Below, in pieces: positions 1-5,437 of a stretch of 5,437 nucleotides of DNA; position 1 is the first letter of the stretch, and each line of letters opens with the position of its first letter. This DNA comes from Zetaproteobacteria bacterium (GTDB taxonomy: Bacteria > Pseudomonadota > Zetaproteobacteria > Mariprofundales > Mariprofundaceae), in contig JAJRVG010000110.1 in assembly GCA_021545595.1 (NCBI GenBank), positions 1-5,437 of the forward strand. Direction: 5' to 3'. A program made the position numbers and the translations under genes. The notes beneath the pieces were generated by a model. That model ran no database searches. It was not told the DNA's origin and saw nothing but the letters and a program-made list of their open reading frames with translations.

Positions 1-126
1 AAGTTCAATGGCGTTAAAGCCAACTTCGAGTTACACTTAAAGGAGTGCGAATGGCGATGGAAAAAAGATGCAGACACACTCAGCAAAGAGCTGTGGAAAA
101 TACTAAGGGAAGACAGTGCCTGCTAG
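1..126 (+). CDS. IS1595-family-like transposase, C-terminal fragment (5' end outside window)
   Basis: Frame 1 is open from the first base to a TAG at 124-126, giving 41 residues that begin KFNGVKANFELHLKECEWRW and end ILREDSAC. The FNG...F.LHLKECEWR pattern is typical of the extreme C-terminus of ISXO2-like DDE transposases of the IS1595 family. The catalytic DDE/DDN residues and the N-terminal zinc-ribbon usual in this family lie upstream of the window, so I cannot say whether the enzyme is intact. The reading frame ends about 140 bp before the presumed element tip. The strand matches the downstream ubi genes and is opposite to the tRNA. The family call rests on a short stretch recognised from memory. 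Confidence 0.7.
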   Translation, partial: KFNGVKANFELHLKECEWRWKKDADTLSKELWKILREDSAC

Positions 127-235
127 TCTAGAGCCTAAACAGATGCTGGGGTCGAACCAAGCTAAGTACTTTAGTAGCAATAAGTTACGGTCTAAATGAG
201 GTGTGAATCAGGGCTTAGATGATGCTGAAAGTTCC

Positions 236-267
236 GGGGGCACAATACATAATTATTGACAAGTGCC
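236..267. repeat. Presumed right terminal inverted repeat of the insertion sequence
   Basis: A run of G, then CACAATACATAATTATTGACAAGTGCC, forms a GC-edged, AT-centred tip typical of IS ends. Its reverse complement starts with GGCACTTGTC. It lies between the transposase stop and the tRNA gene, where an element end is expected. The partner repeat is outside the window, so the repeat nature is inferred and the edges could move by a few bases. Confidence 0.5.
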
Positions 268-305
268 AGAATAAATCAACGGGCTCAGACATCGATTGAT
301 ATAAG

Positions 306-392
306 TGGTACCGAGGGCCGGAATCGAACCGGCACGGCCGCAAAGCCATTGGATTTTGAATCCAACGTGTCTACCAATTCCACCACCCCGGC
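306..392 (-). tRNA. tRNA-Leu, anticodon CAA
   Basis: The reverse complement folds as an 87-nt class II tRNA including an encoded CCA end (306-308). The acceptor stem is GCCGGGG paired with CCTCGGT; it includes a G1-U72 wobble, which also occurs in some other bacterial leucine tRNAs. The D-arm contains TGGTAGACA, the anticodon stem TTGGA/TCCAA encloses loop TTCAAAA, and the T-arm is GCCGGTTCGATTCCGGC. A long variable arm is present, as leucine tRNAs require. The anticodon CAA (plus-strand 356-358) reads UUG codons. A36, A37 and A38 are all adenine, the recognition context for MiaA, which is encoded at the other end of this window. The gene stands alone and is transcribed away from the ubi genes. 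No convincing terminator is visible in the 38 bp between its 3' end and the IS tip. Confidence 0.97.
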
Positions 393-426
393 ATAAGAGA
401 ATCTGGTTGCTGGTAAAACGCGCGGA

Positions 427-455
427 AGCATTGTCTTGGGCACCCATTGTGTCAA
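427..455 (-). promoter_or_regulatory. sigma70-type promoter of tRNA-Leu with GC-rich discriminator
   Basis: On the minus strand a perfect -35 TTGACA (450-455) is followed after exactly 17 bp by a -10-like AATGCT (427-432; three of six consensus matches). Next comes a GC-rich discriminator, TCCGCGCG (419-426). The predicted start near 420 gives a 5' leader of roughly 28 nt before the mature tRNA. A GC-rich discriminator is a hallmark of stringently controlled stable-RNA promoters, so repression by ppGpp is plausible, though inferred. The weak -10 is the main doubt. Confidence 0.6.
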
Positions 456-507
456 GTGTTCCCGTTGCCCATCTGAGAGATGCTCATCTGCTTGCAATCG
501 CCACTGT

Positions 508-516
508 TGCCATAAT
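508..516 (+). promoter_or_regulatory. Possible extended -10 promoter element for the ubi operon
   Basis: TGCCATAAT is an extended -10 motif (TGN followed by a five-of-six match to TATAAT). No good -35 lies at the usual distance, as is common for extended -10 promoters. A start near 523 would give a leader of about 110 nt containing a small hairpin (AGCCC/GGGCT, 580-594). It is the best candidate I see between the divergent tRNA promoter and the first ubi gene, but it is a single short motif. Confidence 0.25.
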
Positions 517-635
517 ACTGATGCGGAAATACTGCTCAATAATGGCCGGGGTGTTCTACCCTTGATTGTTGGGTGTGGCAGCCCTCTCCGGGCTCTGTAG
601 AAGCAATGTTTCGTTTGAGGTGTAGAGTAGGGGCC

Positions 636-1973
636 ATGACGCGAAAAAAGTCTCAATCAGTTTCTCAATCAAATCTGGAGTTTGACCAGATCATTGTCGG
701 TGCAGGTGCCGTGGGAAGCGCACTGGCACTGCAACTGAGCGATCTGGGCTATCGTGTTGCTGTCATTGATTCCCAGACCCCCGGCTATCAATCCGGTGAT
801 CCGGAGCGGGTGATTGCGCTCTCACATGGTTCCAGATGTTATCTTGAGACTCTTGGCGTATGGCAGGGTGTAGAAGACGCCGGAGCCGGCCTGATTCGTC
901 ATATCCATGTAACAGAACCCGGCAATAGAGGCTTTGTCACCATGGACGTTGCTGATGCAAAAGAGATGACTTAAGAGATAGATGCACTCGGGTACGTTGT
1001 TGAGATGGGGCACTTGCTGAAGCCTCTGCATGAGCGCATGAAGGGGCGGGTCACTCTGTTTTGTCCGGCATCGATTACAGGGGTCGACTTTGGAGATATG
1101 GAGAGGCAGGCAGAGGTTCAGATAAGCCATGAGGGCAAGCGTGTTGTGCTACAGGGCTCACTTCTGATCGGAGCCGACGGCACCAACAGCCAGATACGTC
1201 GTATGGCAGGGATCAGGACAAAGGGGTGGGATTACAACCGTTTTGGTCTTGTGCTCTCCGCCAGTTGTGAGCACGGGCATGACAGTGTGGCCTATGAGTG
1301 CTTCCGCGAATCGGGCCCGCTTGCTTTCCTGCCGATGGCAGATGGCAGATTCTCCATTGTCTGGGCACTGGCTCCCACCGAGGCGATGCGTCTCTCTACG
1401 ATGCCCAAGCCGCTGTTTATGAAAAAACTGCAGAAGGCTGCAGGCAGTGATGTTATCGACCGGACTGGTTCCATAACCGGTATTGGAAAAAGGTTCTGTT
1501 TTCCACTGGAACTGACCATTGCAGAGCGATATGCCGGGCCTCGTCTGGCGCTGGTTGGCAATGCTGCACACACGCTTCATCCGGTTGCGGGGCAGGGGAT
1601 GAATCTGGGGCTGCGTGATGTTGCGGTGCTGGCTGAGGTACTGTCAGCTGAGCTGGCATTCAGCGATCCGGGCGCACCGATTCTGATGCAGGCCTATGCG
1701 GAAAAGAGACGGCTGGATGTGATGGCAGTCTCCGGCTTTACTGAATCACTCACCAGTCTGTTTGGAATCTCTCTGCCGGGGGCTAAAAAGGTTCGTAGCC
1801 ACGCATTGGAGATGATGCAGAAAACGGTGTCGGTTCGGACACTGTTGCTTCGCCAGGCTGCCGGAATTGGTCAGGTTGAGTCGATGAAAATGCCAGGAGA
1901 GCTGGCGGGAAAAAACAGTGGAAAACGGGCTAAAAAGCGAGTCGGGAATCGGGCTGAAAGGGGTGCAGCATGA
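636..1973 (+). pseudogene. ubiH: UbiH-like FAD monooxygenase, interrupted by one in-frame TAA
   Basis: This encodes a UbiH/COQ6-family flavoprotein; UbiH hydroxylates C1 of 2-octaprenyl-6-methoxyphenol in aerobic ubiquinone synthesis at the inner membrane. Numbering codons from the ATG at 636, it shows GAGAVG (22-27) with acidic D45 for FAD binding, R58 in PERVIALS, GADG (179-182), and GNAAHTLHP followed by AGQGMNLGLRD (from 308). The Asn in GNAA matches E. coli UbiH, where relatives have GDAA. Codon 113 is TAA (972-974). The same frame continues at once with EIDALGYVVE, which aligns with the ALGQVVE region of E. coli UbiH, so this is one gene and not two. CAA to TAA is the simplest origin. 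Downstream ATG 1005 has no Shine-Dalgarno sequence and would lose the Rossmann motif. ATG 636 was chosen because it sits about 20 residues before the FAD motif; its ribosome site is poor (AGGGG only 2 nt away), and ATG 573 or 606 are alternatives. The Lys/Arg-rich C-terminal tail is unusual. It overlaps the next gene by 4 bp. Confidence 0.85.
1958..1963 (+). promoter_or_regulatory. Strong Shine-Dalgarno site for the second monooxygenase gene
   Basis: AAGGGG lies 6 nt before the ATG at 1970, inside the last codons of the UbiH-like gene. This fixes the start of the downstream gene and gives it an independent ribosome entry. It matters here because the nonsense codon upstream would stop ribosomes about 1 kb before the overlap and remove translational coupling. 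Confidence 0.65.
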
Positions 1974-3175
1974 GCAGGTCTCTGGAACAGGTTGATCTGA
2001 TTATTGTTGGCGGCGGCATGGTGGGTATGGCTGCGGCCTGTGCTCTGAAAGATTCAGGCCTGCATGTGGTGGTGGTGGAACGATCCGAACCGGTTGTGAG
2101 AAAATCACTCGGTCGTGATTGCCGGGTGAGTGCCATCGTGATGGGTAATGTACAGATACTTCAGGGTATGGGTGTATGGGAGTATATTAAGGATGTTGGG
2201 CCGATGCACGCGATGCGTATCTGGGATGATCAGAGGCCGGGCGGCATCCGTTTTGATGCCGGTGAAATTGGTGAGAATGCGCTGGGTTATCTGGTTGAGA
2301 ACTCAAAACTGCAGGCAGCAATGATAAAGGTGGCGCACCTGAGCGACTCAATCAACATCTGTTGCCCTGCGGTGATCGATTCAGTTCAGTGGCATAGTGA
2401 CTGTGTAGAGGTGCACCTTGATGACGGGCGTGGTTTCAGAACACCCCTGATTGTTGGTGCTGATGGTGCGCACTCATGGTTGCGCCAGCAGGCAGATGTG
2501 GGCATCTATTCCCATGATTATGGCCAGAAGGGGATCGTGGCCACTGTTCGTCCGCAGATGCCTCATCACGGGGTCGCCTTTCAGCGCTTTCTCGCAACCG
2601 GGCCTCTGGCTATGTTGCCGATGAGCGATGGGCTCTGTTCCATCGTCTGGAGTGCTGCAGATGAAGAGGCGGATCGGCTGATGAAACTGGATGATCTGGC
2701 TTTTCTGGAATATCTGAATCTCACCTTCGGCCCCGTTCTCGGTAGAATCGAAGAGGTGGGTAAAAGAGCAGCCTTTCCTCTGGTGGCTCGTCTTGCCCGG
2801 CATCTGGTTCGTCACCGGCTGGCTCTGATTGGTGATGCTGCCCACACGATTCACCCTCTGGCCGGCCTCGGAGTAAACCTTGGTCTGCGTGATGCGATGG
2901 TCCTGGCGCAGGAAATTGTGGATGCAAAGCGCTTTAAGGAGGATTGGGGTGAGCTGGATGTGCTTAACCGTTACATGCAACAGCGGCTTCCGGATATCCT
3001 GACTCTTCTTGCCTCCATGGAAGGCTTTCATCAGCTCTTTACCCATAACTGGCCGGGATTGCCGGAGCTGCGTGGTCTGGGTATGCGCGTGATAGGGAAC
3101 AGCGGGCCGATCAAACAGATCCTGATGCGGAACACTGCCGGCCTGAATCTGCCGGTTCCTAAAAAGATAAGCTGA
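1970..3175 (+). CDS. UbiH/UbiF/VisC/COQ6-family ubiquinone biosynthesis hydroxylase (UbiI-like)
   Basis: A complete 401-residue FAD-dependent aromatic hydroxylase of ubiquinone synthesis, about the usual family length. It has GGGMVG (14-19) with E37 for FAD ribose, R52 in CRVSAI, GADG (163-166) followed by AHSWLRQQAD, the substrate-domain signature GPLAMLPMSDG with CSIVWS, and GDAAHTIHP (288-296) followed by AGLGVNLGLRD. From memory, GADGA.SWLR..AD, the VATVR..PH region and the late EGFHQLF segment most resemble E. coli UbiI (VisC), the C5 hydroxylase. Regioselectivity varies in this family (UbiI, UbiF, UbiH, UbiL, UbiM), so I give no symbol. L300 replaces the Gln of the common AGQG motif. 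The start is supported by AAGGGG 6 nt upstream and by the ATGA overlap with the previous gene, implying one operon. No signal peptide or membrane span is evident. The enzyme is expected to work at the membrane, in the Ubi complex, with O2 and a reduced electron donor. Confidence 0.93.
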   Translation: MSRSLEQVDLIIVGGGMVGMAAACALKDSGLHVVVVERSEPVVRKSLGRDCRVSAIVMGNVQILQGMGVWEYIKDVGPMHAMRIWDDQRPGGIRFDAGEIGENALGYLVENSKLQAAMIKVAHLSDSINICCPAVIDSVQWHSDCVEVHLDDGRGFRTPLIVGADGAHSWLRQQADVGIYSHDYGQKGIVATVRPQMPHHGVAFQRFLATGPLAMLPMSDGLCSIVWSAADEEADRLMKLDDLAFLEYLNLTFGPVLGRIEEVGKRAAFPLVARLARHLVRHRLALIGDAAHTIHPLAGLGVNLGLRDAMVLAQEIVDAKRFKEDWGELDVLNRYMQQRLPDILTLLASMEGFHQLFTHNWPGLPELRGLGMRVIGNSGPIKQILMRNTAGLNLPVPKKIS

Positions 3176-3385
3176 ACTCGGTGCTTTTTTTCCTTCAGAT
3201 GCGTTGCTCTGCTGTTCAAATGCTCATATACCCATAAGTATGTTCCGCTTTTGCGCTGCTTGCGCCTGTCTGAAAAAAATCATTCGAGTCCGTTTCAAGA
3301 TGAGTTTGCAAGAGGGGTTTGCAAGAGTTGCCATTACAGATCAGTTTTCGCCTGTGAAAAACTCTATCATCCATAAAACAATTTC
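3176..3385. other. Intergenic gap between the ubi operon and mutL
   Basis: This 210-bp gap has a seven-T tract (3185-3191) just after the monooxygenase stop. The upstream stem is poor (AAGC/GCTT with a 10-nt loop), so it is at best a weak terminator. It also holds a TTGCGC pair (3251-3256, 3260-3265) and an 11-bp direct repeat (3304-3327). An open frame of 61 codons (ATG 3204, or later ATGs at 3240 and 3300) ends at 3389, overlapping mutL by ATGA. None of its starts has a Shine-Dalgarno sequence and I recognise no family, so I do not call it a gene. No full sigma70 promoter stands out; TATCAT (3365-3370) is a lone -10-like hexamer. Confidence 0.5.
3304..3327 (+). repeat. 11-bp direct repeat GTTTGCAAGAG, two copies, 13-bp period
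   Basis: GTTTGCAAGAG occurs at 3304-3314 and again, identically, at 3317-3327, separated by GG. It lies 58 bp before the mutL start. Two perfect copies with a fixed short period could be a tandem protein-binding site or a slippage duplication; the sequence alone does not decide. Confidence 0.85.
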
Positions 3386-5173
3386 ATGACTGAAAATGTG
3401 ATCCATATTCTCTCCTCTCAGGTGGCCAATCAGATTGCTGCCGGTGAGGTGGTAGAGAGGCCTGCTTCTGTAGTGAAGGAGCTGGTGGAAAACAGTATTG
3501 ATGCAGGGGCTTCCCATATTACCATTCGTATTGAGGGGGCCGGGAAAAAACGTATTGAGGTGGAGGATGATGGCTATGGCATGTCACCATATGATGCCGA
3601 ACTGGCTCTGAAACGCCATGCTACCAGTAAAATTACAACTGCCGATGATCTGCACCATATCGCCAGCCACGGCTTTCGCGGTGAGGCACTGCCTTCGATT
3701 GCCTCCGTATCCAGATTCCGGATGCAGACATGCCTGAATGGAAACAGTGAGGGTGTTGAAGTTCGCATAGATGAGGGTGACATTCAGGTGCGTCCTGCAG
3801 CCCCCCGCAGGGGGACACGGGTTGAGGTACTTGATCTCTTTTTGAATACACCGGCACGTCTCAATTTTATGCGTACCGATAAAACTGAAGAGGCCACCAT
3901 TATTGAGACCATGCGTGGCCTGGCGATATGCAACCCCGCTATCGCTCTGCGGCTGGTTCAAAATGGGCGGGATCGTCTGCTTTTCCCTGTCGGGCAGAGC
4001 GAAAGAGAGCGTGTGATTGCCGTGATGGGCAGCGATTTTGCTGAAAACAGTATTGACCAGAACATCAAACATGAGGGGATGCTCATATCCGCTCATCTCG
4101 GACTCCCGACCTATCATCATCGCGACAGTTCGCGCATGCTCTTTCTGGTTAATGGCCGGGTAATTCGGGACAAACAGCTTATTGCGGCGCTCAGGGTCGG
4201 CTACCGTGATGTGATGTTTCATGATCGCTACCCGGTTGCAGTGGTGCGGGTTGAGATGGATCCAGCCAGTGTCGATGTCAATGTGCACCCGGCCAAGCGT
4301 GAGATTCGGTTCAAATCGCCACAAAAGGTGCGTGCAGCTGTTGTCAGTTGTGTTCGGGCAGCCATTGAACGGATGGGACAGACCGTCTCATCCATGCCGG
4401 GCGACCGGGCGCTGGAGTCAATGAGAAAGGGCAGTTCTGTTCCGTTTCCGACCGGAACAACCGGCTCATTTGCAGCCATTTCACCCGCAAAAATAATGGG
4501 CTCCGGCTTTCCTTCTCCTGAGAGTCAGCATCAACTGTTTGTGACCCAGATTCGAGAGGCGGATTCAGACTATGATCTGTCAGGGCCGGTCAATCTGGGC
4601 ACACCATTGGCACAGATCCACAGCTGTTACATTCTGGCACAATACGAAGAGGGTGTTGTTCTGGTTGATCAGCATGCCGCACATGAACGGATCACTTATG
4701 AGAAGCTGAAAAGAGAGCTGGATCGGGGGAAACTGGCAGAACAGATCATGTTAACCCCTGAAGCCTGGGAGCCCGGGCTTCATGTTTCGGCATGGCTGCA
4801 TGATCATGCAGAAGAACTGGCGCTGTTCGGTGTCGATCTGGATCAGACAGGAGAAGAGTCATTCCTGATTCGTTCCGTTCCTGCTTTGCTGGCCAAAGAG
4901 TCCCCTGTTGAACTGGTTGCTGAACTTGTTGATGCCTGCATGCTGATCGGCTCCGATAGTGAGGGACGAAGCAGAGTGCTGGAGCGCTGGCTTGGTAACC
5001 GGGCCTGTAAAGGTTCGATTAAGGCTGGCCGCATACTGTCGACCCAGGAGCAGGAAGCGCTTCTGCGTGAGATGGAGAAAACGCCCAATATCGCGCAGTG
5101 TAATCACGGACGACCCACCTATGTAAGGTTATCACTCAATGATCTGGATCGGCTTTTTGGTCGTAAAGATTAG
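3386..5173 (+). CDS. mutL: DNA mismatch repair protein MutL with endonuclease motif
   Basis: A complete 595-residue MutL, the ATPase that links MutS mismatch recognition to strand incision. The N-terminal GHKL ATPase shows QIAAGEVVERPASVVKELVE with E32 and N36, DDGYG (61-65), RHATSKI, GFRGEAL (96-102), and NVHPAKREIRF with K304 near the ATP. A Ser/Pro/Gly-rich linker covers roughly 335-395. The C-terminal dimerisation domain carries DQHAAHERITYE (428-439), an exact DQHA(X)2E(X)4E metal-binding nuclease motif, plus ACKGSIKAG (from 540) and CNHGRPT (572-578). These features are known from MutL proteins of bacteria without MutH, which nick DNA themselves; MutL of MutH species such as E. coli lacks them. 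A QHQLF pentapeptide (381-385) in the linker fits the QxxLF beta-clamp-binding pattern. The start is fixed by homology (MTENVIHILSSQVANQIAAGE); no Shine-Dalgarno sequence precedes it. Its stop directly abuts the miaA start, indicating cotranscription. Confidence 0.98.
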   Translation: MTENVIHILSSQVANQIAAGEVVERPASVVKELVENSIDAGASHITIRIEGAGKKRIEVEDDGYGMSPYDAELALKRHATSKITTADDLHHIASHGFRGEALPSIASVSRFRMQTCLNGNSEGVEVRIDEGDIQVRPAAPRRGTRVEVLDLFLNTPARLNFMRTDKTEEATIIETMRGLAICNPAIALRLVQNGRDRLLFPVGQSERERVIAVMGSDFAENSIDQNIKHEGMLISAHLGLPTYHHRDSSRMLFLVNGRVIRDKQLIAALRVGYRDVMFHDRYPVAVVRVEMDPASVDVNVHPAKREIRFKSPQKVRAAVVSCVRAAIERMGQTVSSMPGDRALESMRKGSSVPFPTGTTGSFAAISPAKIMGSGFPSPESQHQLFVTQIREADSDYDLSGPVNLGTPLAQIHSCYILAQYEEGVVLVDQHAAHERITYEKLKRELDRGKLAEQIMLTPEAWEPGLHVSAWLHDHAEELALFGVDLDQTGEESFLIRSVPALLAKESPVELVAELVDACMLIGSDSEGRSRVLERWLGNRACKGSIKAGRILSTQEQEALLREMEKTPNIAQCNHGRPTYVRLSLNDLDRLFGRKD

Positions 5174-5437
5174 ATGTTAAAAGCCGTGGCCCTAATGGGC
5201 GCGACAGGAACGGGAAAAACCGCACTGGCGATGAAGATTGCCAGAGCGTTCAATCTCTCCATCATCTCCTGTGACTCCATGCAGCTTTACCGGGGTCTCG
5301 ATATCGGTACGGCCAAACCATCTGATGAAGAGCAGCAGGCAGTTCCCCATTTTATGATCGACTGTGCTGATCTTTCAGAGACCTGGTCAGCAGCACGCTG
5401 GGCAGATGAGGCAGCTAAAGTGATTGTAGCTGAAAAC
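5174..5437 (+). CDS. miaA: tRNA dimethylallyltransferase MiaA, N-terminal part (3' end outside window)
   Basis: The first 88 codons of MiaA, the enzyme that transfers a dimethylallyl group to N6 of A37 in tRNAs reading UNN codons. The visible part has the P-loop GATGTGKT (9-16), then ISCDSMQLYRGLDIGTAKPS, the substrate and catalytic signature containing the conserved Asp and the DIGTAKP block, then VPHFMID and a helix around WSAARWADEA. Most MiaA proteins exceed 300 residues, so about two thirds lies beyond the window. The ATG at 5174 follows the mutL TAG with no spacing (TAGATG). Only a weak AAAG-type ribosome site precedes it, so translation probably depends on ribosomes finishing mutL. ATG 5195 is an alternative start but would trim the first beta strand before the P-loop. 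mutL-miaA adjacency is common in Proteobacteria. Confidence 0.97.
   Translation, partial: MLKAVALMGATGTGKTALAMKIARAFNLSIISCDSMQLYRGLDIGTAKPSDEEQQAVPHFMIDCADLSETWSAARWADEAAKVIVAEN

Larger units (their letters stand above)
1..267 (+). mobile_element. Right end of an IS1595-like insertion sequence
   Basis: The segment holds the 3' end of a transposase reading frame, about 110 bp of non-coding sequence, and a terminal tip at about 236-267 ending in TTGACAAGTGCC. Read inwards, this tip begins GGCACTTGTCAATAA, which is what I recall for ends of some IS1595-family elements; this is from memory and was not searched. The family usually makes 8-bp target duplications, so the bases just outside (268-275, agaataaa) are the candidate duplication. 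The left end is outside the window, so neither the paired repeat nor the duplication can be confirmed. No second gene is visible in 127-267. The exact outer boundary is an inference. Confidence 0.65.

Noticed and set aside
580..594. AGCCC/GGGCT hairpin as a riboswitch or attenuator ahead of ubiH
   Set aside because: A five-pair stem alone with no T tract or conserved aptamer pattern; such stems occur often by chance.
253..656. Open frames on both strands overlapping the tRNA (253-447 minus, 285-656 minus, 305-565 plus)
   Set aside because: They simply translate the tRNA gene and its flanks; such spurious peptides are a common annotation artefact and have no ribosome sites or recognisable domain.
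972..974. Programmed stop-codon readthrough or recoding (e.g. pyrrolysine or selenocysteine)
   Set aside because: The codon is TAA, not TAG or TGA, no SECIS-like hairpin is evident just downstream, and the family has no catalytic residue at this position.
822..1130. Minus-strand open frames within the ubi and mutL genes
   Set aside because: They are shadows of the strongly supported plus-strand coding frames, without motifs or ribosome sites.
1005..1973. Treating 1005-1973 as a separate gene from 573-974
   Set aside because: Both halves are in the same frame, homology runs straight through the TAA, the restart ATG has no Shine-Dalgarno site, and neither half has a complete FAD fold.
3164..3191. 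Rho-independent terminator after the UbiI-like gene
   Set aside because: The T tract is good, but the only stem (AAGC/GCTT with a 10-nt loop) is too weak to call with confidence.
3204..3389. 61-codon ORF upstream of mutL as a real gene
   Set aside because: No ribosome site, no recognisable family, and composition like intergenic sequence; kept only as a coupling hypothesis.

Overview
The window is a piece of a proteobacterial chromosome, with ubiquinone-biosynthesis hydroxylases, a MutL with an endonuclease active site, and a mutL-miaA pair. The mutL-miaA order is common in Proteobacteria. The DQHA(X)2E(X)4E motif in MutL points away from the MutH-using enteric/Vibrio-type gammaproteobacteria and towards another gamma or a Zeta-like lineage. 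The lineage is inferred from gene content only.

Layout: positions 1-267 are the right end of an insertion sequence resembling the IS1595 family: the last 41 codons of its transposase plus a terminal-repeat-like tip. The tip lies 38 bp from the 3' end of a minus-strand tRNA-Leu(CAA) gene (306-392), whose own sigma70-type promoter lies at 427-455. On the plus strand follow two UbiH/UbiF/UbiI/COQ6-family FAD monooxygenase genes that overlap by 4 bp. The first (636-1973, UbiH-like) is interrupted by a single in-frame TAA at 972-974, and its reading frame and homology resume in the next codon. The second (1970-3175, closest to UbiI) is intact. A 210-bp gap with an 11-bp direct repeat leads to mutL (3386-5173), whose stop codon directly abuts the start of miaA (5174 to the window edge).

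Functionally, the two monooxygenases would perform ring hydroxylations of ubiquinone synthesis. MutL coordinates mismatch repair and probably nicks DNA itself. MiaA isopentenylates A37 of tRNAs reading UNN codons, a class that includes the tRNA-Leu(CAA) in this window. The most notable observation is the ubiH nonsense codon: a recent pseudogene, a sequencing/assembly error, or less likely readthrough. I see no evidence of an undescribed multi-gene system; the rest is mostly conserved housekeeping sequence next to a mobile-element boundary.
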